Assembly: GCA_016763335.1 (NCBI GenBank)
Contig: JAESUD010000137.1
Coordinates: 1 to 24,386 of the forward strand
DNA length: 24,386 nt
DNA from: Emcibacteraceae bacterium
GTDB lineage: Bacteria; Pseudomonadota; Alphaproteobacteria; Sphingomonadales; Emcibacteraceae
Reading direction: 5' to 3'
A program made the translations under genes and the position numbers. Shown here one piece after another: positions 1-8,465 of this stretch. The notes beneath the pieces are model-generated. The model was not told where the DNA came from, did not search any database, and worked only from the letters and a program-made list of their open reading frames with translations. Positions within the stretch are counted from its first letter, which is position 1. Every line of letters starts with the position of its first letter.

Positions 1-133
1 AAAAGCATGAATATGGGTGTGTTAAATAACATTTTATTCTCTTTAGTTAATTGTGATTAGGCAAAGATCGGGCGTTTGCCGACTCTATGATGATCAGCGT
101 TAGTCCTTCATTGATTTAGTTGTTAATTAGATT

Positions 134-1945
134 TTAGGCGGTACATTCAAGTATTTTTGCGCCATGATCCAAAAGATATTCAGTTATTCGGTCGTGCTCT
201 TTTAATCTTGCCTCGCCAAGTGGAGTACGGCATATATCTGCATCATCCTTACCTTGCCTAGGAGCAATAGCCCCTAAACTTAAGTTTGCCCCTGCTTCGG
301 TTAGCGCGCGCACAGCATTAAAATTATTATAACGGACAGCCGTAATTAGGGCGGTCTCGTCGTAAGGTACAATGGCATCTATATTTGCACCATGCGCCAA
401 TAGGTTTTGAATAAGAGGCAGATCATTTCTAGCAGCGGCGGTAATAAGAGGGTTGCCATCATATAAGGCAGCGGCATTTACATCTGCCCCGTGCTGAATT
501 AATAATTCAACATTCTCAAGAATACCTTTTCTAACAGCAACGATAAGCGCTGTGCCGTCCCCTGAGACAACAGCATCAGGATCGGCACCTTGTTCAAGAA
601 GATAGGCAATCATGTCTTTATCGCCTTTTCTTACAGCCATCATCAATGGGTTTCCATCTCCTTTAGCGGGAATGTTTACGTCGGCGCCTTGGCTGATAAG
701 AAACTCTACATTGTCCATGCGACCGCCGCGTACGGCCATCATAAGGGCTGTTCCATCCCCTTTGGCAATGCCGTTTATATCCGCGCCATTTTCTAGGAAG
801 GTAGCAAGCTTTTCAGGAGTAGTCCTCATGCTTCCTTCAACAAATGCACGTTGTAGTGGATCATCAGTTAGACGGTATGATGCATTTATCTCTGAATTAT
901 CCCTGTCTGAACTTACACCCGGTGTGGCAAAACTAATTATGAACATACTGGCCATTAAAGTCGAAATTGTGAAAATTGAAAAATGTTTTTGCATGATATA
1001 CCCTTGACTATAATCCGTTTCTAAAAGACGGGTTATTCTTTCTTTTAACTCACTTGGTCTGTGAAAAATACCAAGTGCCAGTTGTGGTTCAACCATTATG
1101 ATTTTGCTCATGGCTACTTGTTTTGATCCTGCTATTAAGGCAGAGGCATATGAATTCGCATTTCCGCTTCTGTATGCCGCGCTATCATCACAGGCAAGCT
1201 CACGGTCGATCAGCATGCGTTTTGCGGCTATTTGGGCAAATGGAGACCACCACAATATGGATAAAAGCAATTGTTGGATGAGGGCTATCCATTGATCACG
1301 CCGTTCAATGTGCGCAAGTTCGTGAAAGAGGATAGAATAAATCTGATCACGCGGCATTGTTTTAATAAATGCAGACGGCATTAAAACACGCGGGTTAAAG
1401 AAACCAACCATCATTGGCGTGATAATATTATGATCTAAAAATACATCAACTTTTAACGGCCAACGGTTTGGTAGATATTTATTGGCAATTGGGGTTAATT
1501 TGGTTTTTGTTTTAAATTTAAAGCTATAAATTAATTCTTGAAAGATGCTCATGAATTTTAAACAGGCACCAGAAAGCCATGCTAATAAAATGGCGTAGAG
1601 AAAAATATTATTGGAAGTTTCAACGGGCACAACTTGCTGTGTGGCAGTATCTTTTTGCTCAATATTAAAAACAAAAGTATCGGGTGCTTGTGAAAAAGAA
1701 ACATCACGGACAATTTCAATTGTTTTATCCATTTGAAACCATTGAGTGGTCAAACGCGGTAGATCAATAAATGTTGTAAATGGTAGAACGGCCAAGAGAC
1801 ATAATGTTGCAAACCATAAACCGTGGCGCAGGGCGGCGTCTTCTTTAATAAAATAGCGTGTAATGACCCAAACAACTGGCACAAACAATAATCCTTGCCA
1901 TAAATGGGCGAAGATTAGTTGTGTTATGATTTCTGTATTCATCAT
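134..1945 (-). CDS. BlaR1-like M56 metallopeptidase with C-terminal ankyrin repeats
   Basis: Integral-membrane zinc protease of the BlaR1/MecR1 (M56) family, 603 aa. Seen: hydrophobic segments near residues 9-29, 43-60, 113-131 and 321-341, the four-helix plan of BlaR1; zinc motif HELAH at 208-212 with a probable third ligand in RELACDD (Glu249). In BlaR1 this protease cleaves the partner repressor when the external C-terminal domain binds a beta-lactam. Here that domain is replaced by ankyrin repeats: five clear 33-residue repeats at about 396-560, with weaker ones before (363-395) and after (561-600). By BlaR1 topology they would lie in the periplasm. The start overlaps the stop of the upstream BlaI-type gene by one base (TAATG), so the two are translationally coupled. 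Family known; the signal sensed is not. The ankyrin part holds only two cysteines (572 and 601). Confidence 0.93.
   Translation of the reverse strand: MMNTEIITQLIFAHLWQGLLFVPVVWVITRYFIKEDAALRHGLWFATLCLLAVLPFTTFIDLPRLTTQWFQMDKTIEIVRDVSFSQAPDTFVFNIEQKDTATQQVVPVETSNNIFLYAILLAWLSGACLKFMSIFQELIYSFKFKTKTKLTPIANKYLPNRWPLKVDVFLDHNIITPMMVGFFNPRVLMPSAFIKTMPRDQIYSILFHELAHIERRDQWIALIQQLLLSILWWSPFAQIAAKRMLIDRELACDDSAAYRSGNANSYASALIAGSKQVAMSKIIMVEPQLALGIFHRPSELKERITRLLETDYSQGYIMQKHFSIFTISTLMASMFIISFATPGVSSDRDNSEINASYRLTDDPLQRAFVEGSMRTTPEKLATFLENGADINGIAKGDGTALMMAVRGGRMDNVEFLISQGADVNIPAKGDGNPLMMAVRKGDKDMIAYLLEQGADPDAVVSGDGTALIVAVRKGILENVELLIQHGADVNAAALYDGNPLITAAARNDLPLIQNLLAHGANIDAIVPYDETALITAVRYNNFNAVRALTEAGANLSLGAIAPRQGKDDADICRTPLGEARLKEHDRITEYLLDHGAKILECTA
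266..760 (-). repeat. Five tandem ankyrin-repeat coding units (99 bp period)
   Basis: Residues 396-560 of the M56 protein form five 33-residue units, each beginning at (G/Y)DGTAL, GDGNPL or YDETAL and ending in a GAD-type turn. The units alternate: units 1, 3 and 5 carry TAL, units 2 and 4 carry NPL. This suggests that the array grew by copying a two-repeat, 198 bp block. Confidence 0.85.
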
Positions 1946-2337
1946 TACACCTCTTCGTTATTTTTGTTGGCATTTACCATTTTCTGTAAATCATCAAGTT
2001 CCAGCAGATCGGCATCTTTCTCATTAATTAAATGCTGAGCGAGGGCTTTTGACGAACCACTGAAGAATTGTGTCACCAACGATTTTAATGCCTCTGACTG
2101 TGCGGCATGTTTGGAGATAAGAACGGAAAAGACATGCGCTTTTCCTGTTTTCTCGCTAGTCACATATTTCTTTTTTTCTAAAATGGTCAACACAGTTTGT
2201 ATGGTTGTATAGGCAATCTTCTGATCTTTTGAGAGCACATCAAATACTTGGCGCACGGTAAGCGCGCCTTCCGACCAAAGAACTTGCATAATCCGTTGTT
2301 CGCCTAGAGTTAATGTTGTGGATGTATTACGCGCCAT
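1945..2337 (-). CDS. BlaI/MecI/CopY family transcriptional repressor
   Basis: Winged-helix repressor of the Penicillinase_R (BlaI/MecI) family, 130 aa, the usual family length. Seen: an N-terminal helix-turn-helix region (LTLGEQRIMQVLWSEGALTV and the following LSKDQKIAYTTIQTVLTIL), then a wing with KKKYVTSEKTGKAHVF, then a C-terminal dimerisation half. In the family, the dimer is cut by the partner M56 protease, which lifts repression. The ribosome site AGGAG lies 8 bases before ATG and sits inside the downstream operator dyad, so binding should block both promoter clearance and, indirectly, translation. It forms a coupled two-gene operon with the BlaR1-like gene. No beta-lactamase or PBP gene is present in the window, so its targets beyond itself are unknown. 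Confidence 0.93.
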   Translation of the reverse strand: MARNTSTTLTLGEQRIMQVLWSEGALTVRQVFDVLSKDQKIAYTTIQTVLTILEKKKYVTSEKTGKAHVFSVLISKHAAQSEALKSLVTQFFSGSSKALAQHLINEKDADLLELDDLQKMVNANKNNEEV

Positions 2338-2345
2338 TTTAGAAT

Positions 2346-2363
2346 CTCCTATTTAATTAGGAG
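2346..2363 (-). promoter_or_regulatory. Putative BlaI-type operator, promoter-proximal copy
   Basis: An 18-base dyad, CTCCTAATTAAATAGGAG (8 of 9 pairs match), lies just downstream of the -10 and covers the blaI ribosome site. It is the inverted copy of the site at 2395-2410. Operator function is inferred from position and from how BlaI/MecI systems work; the sequence differs from the TACA-TGTA type of staphylococcal BlaI sites. Confidence 0.65.
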
Positions 2364-2365
2364 GC

Positions 2366-2394
2366 AGGGTAAGTGGGGCAGCGTTATTTGTCAA
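2366..2394 (-). promoter_or_regulatory. Sigma-70 promoter of the blaI-blaR1-like operon
   Basis: On the minus strand, a perfect -35 TTGACA (2389-2394) is followed by a 17-base spacer and a -10 TACCCT (2366-2371). It is the strongest promoter match in the window and lies exactly between the two operator copies. Confidence 0.75.
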
Positions 2395-2410
2395 CTAATT
2401 AAATAGGAGG
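2395..2410 (-). promoter_or_regulatory. Putative BlaI-type operator, promoter-distal copy
   Basis: CCTCCTATTTAATTAG abuts the -35 on its upstream side. Its 15 bases CTCCTATTTAATTAG recur exactly, on the opposite strand, in the dyad at 2346-2363; the dyad centres are about 46 bp apart. Two like sites flanking one promoter fit cooperative repression by a dimer. Confidence 0.6.
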
Positions 2411-2416
2411 TTATTT

Positions 2417-3376
2417 TTAGGGTGCTGTTATTTTGATTTTGCTTGCGGTTGCGCGGGTCTCTATCATATCTGCGGCCATATGTTTTTCACCGCGCGCACA
2501 TGCCAAGTCAATTTGTTTCTGGCGTTCGGCAGAACGGGTTTTCTGTTCTTCTGATGTTTGGTCGTAACAACGCGGGCAGCTAACACCTTTAATATATTTA
2601 TCAGAGGCTTTGTCAGCTGACGTTATCGGCCAGCGGCAACCATAGCATTGATCATAAGATCCTTCTTCAAGGCCGTGCAATATTGATATGCGGTCATCAA
2701 AAACGAAACACTCACCTTGCCACATGCTCTGCTCTTTTGGAATTTCTTCGAGGTATTTTAAAATGCCCCCTTCAAGATGATAGACATCTGTGTATCCTTG
2801 TTCTTTCATATAGGCTGTGGATTTTTCACAGCGGATACCGCCAGTGCAAAACATCGCTATTTTGGGTTTATTTAATGCATTTTTGTTGTCTTGTATCCAT
2901 TTGGGAAAGTCGCGGAAATTTGTGGTTTTGGGGTTAATAGCGTCTTTGAAAGTGCCTATCTCCACTTCATAATCATTGCGGGTGTCAACCAATACCACGT
3001 CAGGGTCGCTGATTAGTGCGTTCCAGTCCTCAGGTTTTACATAGCTGCCAACGATTTTATTGGGGTCCGTGCCGGGCACTCCCATTGTGACGATTTCTTT
3101 TTTCAGACGCACTTTCATGCGTAGAAAAGGCATTTCTTTTGCCCAGCTTTCCTTATGTATAAGATCACTAAAATCTGCTTTAGCGTGTAAATAATCAAAC
3201 AGAGCGCGAATGCCGGCTTCCGTACCCGCCACGGTTCCATTGATCCCTTCGCTGGCTAACAGCAACGTACCTTTGATACCATTATCATTACACACATCGA
3301 GAAGTGGTTTCTGCAATGTCTTATAGTCAGGCAGCGTGACAAATTTATATAAGGCAGCAACAAGGAAACTGGACAT
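2417..3376 (-). CDS. trhO: tRNA uridine(34) hydroxylase, rhodanese family (TrhO/YceA)
   Basis: Cytoplasmic rhodanese-related protein of 319 aa, the usual TrhO length. The E. coli and Bacillus enzymes hydroxylate U34 of certain tRNAs (ho5U, the precursor of cmo5U/mo5U) in an O2-dependent way. Seen: an N-terminal acylphosphatase-like region with [13 protein letters not shown] (39-51); a rhodanese domain with [15 protein letters not shown] (129-143); the family active-site loop [11 protein letters not shown] with Cys177; and two CxxC pairs near the C-terminus (CYGC at 244-247, CPRC at 267-270) typical of this family. The ATG is preceded by AAGGGCC. It lies upstream of blaI on the same strand but 80 bp away, with a separate promoter between them, so it is probably its own unit. 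Confidence 0.95.
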   Translation of the reverse strand: MSSFLVAALYKFVTLPDYKTLQKPLLDVCNDNGIKGTLLLASEGINGTVAGTEAGIRALFDYLHAKADFSDLIHKESWAKEMPFLRMKVRLKKEIVTMGVPGTDPNKIVGSYVKPEDWNALISDPDVVLVDTRNDYEVEIGTFKDAINPKTTNFRDFPKWIQDNKNALNKPKIAMFCTGGIRCEKSTAYMKEQGYTDVYHLEGGILKYLEEIPKEQSMWQGECFVFDDRISILHGLEEGSYDQCYGCRWPITSADKASDKYIKGVSCPRCYDQTSEEQKTRSAERQKQIDLACARGEKHMAADMIETRATASKIKITAP

Positions 3377-3504
3377 AGACTAAGGCCCTTATGGTCATTA
3401 ACAATATTGTTCCCGCTTCTACGCTTTTTGTGTCACAAGATCAAGAGAGCTGATTTTGGTGTGATTTTTTCAAATGAAGCAGAGTATCAATAATATCCTT
3501 GAAC

Positions 3505-5829
3505 TTATATTTTATGTTTCACGTTTAGTGGTAGGTGAATTGTCGCTGTCGTACCTTTTTTAGGAACGCTTTTGATAGTAAATTTACCACCATGAAGTTT
3601 AATAAGTGAATTAACAATCGCAAGCCCTAGCCCTGATCCTTCTTGACTAAGATGTGGGTCATTTTCTACTCTTGTGAAAGGTTCAATAATTTTTTCCATA
3701 TCTTTTTCTTTAATACCCTGACCATTATCGATTACTTGAAATTGCATAAAATCATTCTCGCAAGAAACATGGATCGTGATTTTCCCACCTTCAGGTGTAA
3801 ATTTAATGGAATTTGAAATTAGGTTAACAAAAATTTGCTTTAAAGCGCGATGATCTGCTATCACATCAGGCAGTTCATCTTTACTTTTGATTTCACAACT
3901 AATATCTTTTGCATGGCTTAAAGGATGGAGACTATTGTAGCATTCATTTATCAGCTCTGCGGAATTAATACTTTCTTTCTTAAGAGAAAGTTGGCCTGAT
4001 TCCATTGCTGAAATATCAAGAATATCATTAATCAATGAGAGTAAATGTTGGCTGGAATTCAATATATCACCGATATAACCCTTATATTTTTTTGATCCTA
4101 TTGCCCCAAATATTTCTTGTTTTATAATATCAGAAAAACCGATGATGGCATTAAGTGGCGTTCGTAATTCATGGCTCATATTGGCCATAAACTCAGACTT
4201 GATTTTATCGGCTTTTTCAAGGTCGGCTGTTCTTATCTTGACCAAATTTTCAAGGAATAACCTCTGACCTGATACAATAACGATGCCAATTGATATAATC
4301 GAAGCAAGTGCCATTCCCACCATGCCGATAAGAATATGTTCTATAGATTTATTCTGCTCATTAAAATACTGACTTCTGGATAGTTCAGCAGTCCATGTTC
4401 GGTTAAAAATAGGAATTTCTACCCTAAAAACTTTATCCGGATCCCTGTCAATCATTTCAGAACGAAATAAAAGTTGTGAACTTTCATCAGCCGTAAAATC
4501 CAATATAGAGAAATTAAAATCAGTCCTAAAGTTATCTGTTAAAATTTCAGAGATCATATCGTTCATTTTTACAGCCAATGTTGAATACCCATGTAGATGA
4601 TCATCCCGAAAATTGGGATAATACATGACCACAATTATTTCTTGATTTTCTTCTGGCAGTGTCAAGGGAGCAGTCATTCCGGGTGAGCGTGATTTGTATG
4701 CATCATTGAGTGCCTGATTGCGAATTTCTATATTCTTTATGTCAAAGCCAATAGCATCGATAAAAATATCATAAGGCTCGATAAATTTCACAGCTACATA
4801 ATCATCTTTTGCTATAGCGGGAATTTTTAAGCCTTCATTATCGCGATGCCAGATGAATTTTTCCTGACCATAAAGGGTTGATAATTCACCCTCAAATTTA
4901 TCTCGTTCATCAAGCGTAACAACCTCATTCCAATTTAGTCCCATGATGCTTGGATTATGGGACAAGACACTCTTGGAAAAATGGTTGAAATTTTCTCTTG
5001 TTATATTGTCTTTACTATCCATTAAATTATTCATAAACACCAAAATGGAATGATAGGATTCTTTCTTCAGTTCTATGGAATTTTCTAGCGCTATAATCTC
5101 TTGTTCAAACAATAAATCCAATCGTTCTTTATTCCAAGTCATCCCAAGGCTGTATATTACTACTGTTAATGAAAATACGATGAATAATAAAGATGATACG
5201 ATAACTTTTCGATTTTTATCAAAGGTAAATAATGCCAGCCCTAAAGTGGTAAAAATAAGCACAGATGCCGTGTCGCCAATCCACCACGAGAACCATGAAT
5301 AAGGTAATTCTGATAATGTAATTTTTTCATCGAATAAGATAAAAAAGCTTCCCAAGGTGCTTCCGATAACCGATGCAACAGGCCCCGCGATAAGGAAGAA
5401 CATTGTGGTTTTTTTGGGCCCACTAAAATTATAAGGAAAGTAATTGAACTTCCGAACCAAATATGCCCCTATAAAAGCCTGAGACGCAGCGCCAAAAGCA
5501 AATAACATATTTTGCCAAAGGTCAACCGATTGAAAGATTGATATTGATGATAATTGAGCACTATTAAATAGTTCAATTCCCAGAAAATTACTCATCAAAT
5601 TACCAATAAAAATTCCAGGTACAGCTCGATAACCCATGAGGAGAACCAACGCTAATGCCACACCAGTAGCGGGCCATATTGGCGATTCAAGGCCACTAAC
5701 CTGAGGGAGGTATTTCGAAAATTCTGCACACAGAAAATAGGTAACTATTACAAAAAGACATGTAAAGAAATTGCTATTTTTTATATTGCCGTATAAATTA
5801 TTTATTACTTTTGTCACGGAATTTAACAT
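3505..5829 (-). CDS. MASE1-CHASE sensor histidine kinase
   Basis: Membrane sensor kinase, 774 aa. Seen in order: a multi-helix MASE1 sensor at about 20-230 (SGLESPIWPATGVALALVL, GNLMSNFLG); a periplasmic CHASE-type domain at about 250-480 (HNPSIMGLNWNEVV; RSPGMTAPLTL); a transmembrane helix at about 498-520; HisKA with FMANMSHELRTPLNAIIGF, phospho-acceptor His553; HATPase_c with N-box FVNLISNSIKF (668-677), G1 DNGQG (701-705) and G2 GSGLGL (731-736). All catalytic boxes look intact. No receiver domain is fused and no response regulator gene is nearby, so it is an orphan kinase whose partner is elsewhere. The ligand cannot be read from the sequence. The ribosome site is weak. Confidence 0.93.
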   Translation of the reverse strand: MLNSVTKVINNLYGNIKNSNFFTCLFVIVTYFLCAEFSKYLPQVSGLESPIWPATGVALALVLLMGYRAVPGIFIGNLMSNFLGIELFNSAQLSSISIFQSVDLWQNMLFAFGAASQAFIGAYLVRKFNYFPYNFSGPKKTTMFFLIAGPVASVIGSTLGSFFILFDEKITLSELPYSWFSWWIGDTASVLIFTTLGLALFTFDKNRKVIVSSLLFIVFSLTVVIYSLGMTWNKERLDLLFEQEIIALENSIELKKESYHSILVFMNNLMDSKDNITRENFNHFSKSVLSHNPSIMGLNWNEVVTLDERDKFEGELSTLYGQEKFIWHRDNEGLKIPAIAKDDYVAVKFIEPYDIFIDAIGFDIKNIEIRNQALNDAYKSRSPGMTAPLTLPEENQEIIVVMYYPNFRDDHLHGYSTLAVKMNDMISEILTDNFRTDFNFSILDFTADESSQLLFRSEMIDRDPDKVFRVEIPIFNRTWTAELSRSQYFNEQNKSIEHILIGMVGMALASIISIGIVIVSGQRLFLENLVKIRTADLEKADKIKSEFMANMSHELRTPLNAIIGFSDIIKQEIFGAIGSKKYKGYIGDILNSSQHLLSLINDILDISAMESGQLSLKKESINSAELINECYNSLHPLSHAKDISCEIKSKDELPDVIADHRALKQIFVNLISNSIKFTPEGGKITIHVSCENDFMQFQVIDNGQGIKEKDMEKIIEPFTRVENDPHLSQEGSGLGLAIVNSLIKLHGGKFTIKSVPKKGTTATIHLPLNVKHKI

Positions 5830-6235
5830 CCACGCATTTTTTTATAAATGACCCTAAAGGTTGTATAAAAACAATCTCATAGCTTCAGGCTATCATATTT
5901 TTAAAATAATATCGAATATTTTGCGTGTATTTATTTTTCATGGCGTAAAATTAAAAGGATCGTGGTTAAAGGTAAACATTAATAGCATTGATAATAAAGT
6001 GTTGAATTAAAGTAAAAAATATTTGATGAAATCTATTGCTCCACTAAAGTCTGTAAGGCTTGGAACTTAATGCTCTTTATAATTTTTGTTGTAACCAACC
6101 GCATTGCCTGCATTCGGCAGTCCGCCTAGCAGCCTTTACGGATGAAATAGGGTCGAATGACTACAAGTGTGGTTTTACCTCTAAATATAAATATTTAACC
6201 TTAAAAATTCCACGCATGGAAGTGGCAGAATTTAT
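5830..6235. other. Intergenic region with no convincing gene
   Basis: About 400 AT-rich bases between the kinase and the aldehyde dehydrogenase. A 77-codon plus-strand frame at 6060-6293 has no ribosome site and no recognisable family. The stretch 6090-6180 is more GC-rich than its surroundings, but does not fold into a tRNA or encode a recognisable fragment on either strand. The kinase promoter should lie near 5830-5900. Confidence 0.5.
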
Positions 6236-6280
6236 GCTTAAAAACCTGGTGAGTAATACTTATTTGTATCAAACACCAGG
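6236..6280 (-). terminator. Possible rho-independent terminator of the aldehyde dehydrogenase
   Basis: On the minus strand CCTGGTG (6274-6280) can pair with CACCAGG (6245-6251), followed by a TTTTT run. The loop is long (about 22 bases) but holds a small inner stem (ATAC/GTAT). It lies just after the aldehyde dehydrogenase stop. Confidence 0.45.
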
Positions 6281-6296
6281 GTTATCATATTGATTG

Positions 6297-7724
6297 TTAC
6301 CCCATACCGCCGATAATTGCCTTAATTTCAAGGTAATCATGTAATCCCCAGACGCCTTTTTCACGGCCATTCCCGGATTGTTTATAGCCACCAAATGGTG
6401 TGTCGCTGGTGCCACCACTATAATTAATGATGATTTGGCCAGCGCGGATTTGCTGTGCAACGGCACGGGCGTGATCTTTATCTTCTGAACATACATAACC
6501 GGCAAGGCCGTAATCTGTATCATTGGCAATGGCAATGGCATTTTCTTCGGTATCGTAACCAATCAATGTTATCACTGGGCCGAATATTTCTTCTCTTGCC
6601 ACGGTCATATCATTATTGGCATTGGCAAATACGGTGGCTTTTACATAATAACCTTTTGATAAATGATCCGGCCTTCCGGTGCCGCCTGTTACCAGAGTGG
6701 CTCCTTCATCAATGCCTTTTTGAATTAAACTTTGAATTTTATCAAACTGAACTTTGCTAACCACGGGGCCCAAGTCTGTGTTTTCATCAAGGGGATCACC
6801 AATGGATAAGGCTTCCGCTGCCGTTCTCGCCGCTTCAATGGCAAGGTCCATGCTTTCATTTGGCACGAGCATCCTTGTTGGTGCATTACATGATTGTCCG
6901 CTATTATCCATACAATATACGACGCCATCAGCCACGGCCTTTGCAATATCGGCATCGCGTAAAATAATATTGGCGGATTTGCCGCCGAGTTCTTGGCTGA
7001 CACGCTTCACAGTATCGGCCGACGCCTTGGCAACGGCAATGCCGCCTCGGGTTGAGCCGGTAAATGACATCATGTGAATATCGGGATGGGATGACATTGC
7101 TTCACCAACATCGGGACCATTACCGTTAATCAGGTTAAACACACTAGCCGGTGCACCGGCTTCATCAATAATTTCCGCAAGGATCATGGCATCAAGCGGG
7201 GCAATTTCGCTAGGTTTTAAAATTATTGTGCAACCCGCTGCAAGGGCAGGGGCAACCTTAACCGCTACTTGGTTCATTGGCCAGTTCCACGGGGTGATTA
7301 AGCCGCAAACACCAATGGGTTCATAGCGTAAAATAATGTTGTCTTCTTCGCGTTCAAACTGAAAGGCTTTAAGCGCTTTAAGCGCACTTTTAAAATGATT
7401 TGTCCCGACAGCGGCCTGTGCATTTTTTGCCAGTGTTATAGGCGCGCCCATTTCAAGTGAAATAGCCATCGCCACTTCATCATAACGTTTAGCATATAGG
7501 TCAATAATTCTTTCGAGTAGCGCGATACGGTCAGCAACCGACCAGTTTGAATAAATAGGAAAGGCTGCTTTTGCGGCGGCAACGGCTTTATCAACATCGG
7601 CTTTGGAGCCCATACTGATTTGTGTGTATGCTTCCTCAGTCGCGGGATTAATAACATCAAATGTATTTGGTGTAGCTGGATCGACCCATTCACCATTGAT
7701 ATAGAATTTTAAATTTTGTTGCAT
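6297..7724 (-). CDS. NAD(P)-dependent aldehyde dehydrogenase family protein
   Basis: Cytosolic aldehyde dehydrogenase of 475 aa, the standard length, oxidising an aldehyde to its acid with NAD(P)+. Seen: cofactor and oxyanion motif TPWNWP with Asn147; KPSE with Lys170; FTGSTRGG (221-228); ELGGKS with general base Glu245; NSGQSCNAPTR with nucleophile Cys279; and EEIFGPV further on. All catalytic residues are present. The substrate cannot be assigned from sequence; the overall style is that of the broad betaine/succinoyl-semialdehyde-like group. The start has a good ribosome site (AAGGGGC). It is divergent from the PepSY gene, with a 195 bp shared upstream region. Confidence 0.94.
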   Translation of the reverse strand: MQQNLKFYINGEWVDPATPNTFDVINPATEEAYTQISMGSKADVDKAVAAAKAAFPIYSNWSVADRIALLERIIDLYAKRYDEVAMAISLEMGAPITLAKNAQAAVGTNHFKSALKALKAFQFEREEDNIILRYEPIGVCGLITPWNWPMNQVAVKVAPALAAGCTIILKPSEIAPLDAMILAEIIDEAGAPASVFNLINGNGPDVGEAMSSHPDIHMMSFTGSTRGGIAVAKASADTVKRVSQELGGKSANIILRDADIAKAVADGVVYCMDNSGQSCNAPTRMLVPNESMDLAIEAARTAAEALSIGDPLDENTDLGPVVSKVQFDKIQSLIQKGIDEGATLVTGGTGRPDHLSKGYYVKATVFANANNDMTVAREEIFGPVITLIGYDTEENAIAIANDTDYGLAGYVCSEDKDHARAVAQQIRAGQIIINYSGGTSDTPFGGYKQSGNGREKGVWGLHDYLEIKAIIGGMG

Positions 7725-7919
7725 GATAAAAGCCCCTTAAGTGTTGCGGATGATTATTTGCATAAGCCAAATAAAGTGGATAATCAATTGAAATATAATC
7801 ACCGCTTTCCATATTTTATATGATGGTACTCATTTGACCATTGAGTTTTTGGCATTGTTTGTTAAATTACCCACCTTAAAGAAATATAGTGTGAAAAATT
7901 TAATGCCAATGAGTGCCTG

Positions 7920-8453
7920 ATGAAATTTACCAAGTTAAACAGAACCATCCATAACTGGATATCCATATTTATTGCTCTGCCGTTATTGCTGGTCATTGTC
8001 TCAGGGCTGTTCCTGATGTTTAAAAAAGATGTGGAATGGATTCAGCCTTCTAGTATTCGCGGTGAAAATTCTGCAATTCCGACGGTATCTCATGCGGATT
8101 TGCTGGCCGCTGCGACAATCACAGCAGCCACAAAAGATATGTCATGGTCAGACTTCGACCGTATTGATTATAAAAATGACCGGGGTATGGTAAAATTTAT
8201 TACAAAAGAGGGCTGGGAAGTTCAAGTTGATACGACAACTGCGGCTGTTTTATCGGTAAAAGAAAGGCGGTCAGATTTTTTTGAAAAACTTCATGACGGC
8301 ACCTATTTTGGTGATTGGGTGAAATATTATATTTTGATACCTTCCGCCATTTGTTTATTAACGCTATGGCTAAGCGGTCTATATATGTTTATTCATCCAT
8401 ATGTAAAAAAATCCTCCAACAAACGTAAAAAAAAATTGAAATCTCACAGATAG
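7920..8453 (+). CDS. PepSY-associated transmembrane protein
   Basis: Small inner-membrane protein of 177 aa of the PepSY_TM type. Seen: an N-terminal TIHNWISIFIALPLLLVIVSGLF-like helix (residues 10-32, broken here only by my quoting), a periplasmic PepSY-like domain at about 55-115 (VKFITKEGWEVQVDTTTAAV), the segment LHDGTYFGDWVKYYI typical of the family, a second helix at about 136-158, and a very basic C-terminal tail (KKSSNKRKKKLK). Family members are often linked to iron uptake or membrane redox functions, but nothing nearby points to iron, so the role is open. The ribosome site is weak. The broken amidohydrolase gene follows 12 bases downstream, suggesting an operon. Confidence 0.82.
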   Translation: MKFTKLNRTIHNWISIFIALPLLLVIVSGLFLMFKKDVEWIQPSSIRGENSAIPTVSHADLLAAATITAATKDMSWSDFDRIDYKNDRGMVKFITKEGWEVQVDTTTAAVLSVKERRSDFFEKLHDGTYFGDWVKYYILIPSAICLLTLWLSGLYMFIHPYVKKSSNKRKKKLKSHR

Positions 8454-8465
8454 AAGCTTTAAATT

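Noticed and set aside
60..80. GGCAAA/TTTGCC hairpin just past the end of the M56 gene
   Set aside because: Only a 6-base stem and no T run on the minus strand, so I do not call it a terminator.
612..1007. 131-codon plus-strand frame inside the M56 gene
   Set aside because: It is the opposite-strand shadow of the ankyrin repeats; the repetitive look comes from the 99 bp period of the real gene.
1945..2410. Beta-lactam resistance cassette
   Set aside because: The sensor lacks a penicillin-binding domain and no beta-lactamase or PBP gene is in the window.
6060..6293. 77-codon plus-strand frame in the gap before the aldehyde dehydrogenase
   Set aside because: No ribosome site, no recognisable motif or helix pattern, and it overlaps a likely minus-strand terminator.
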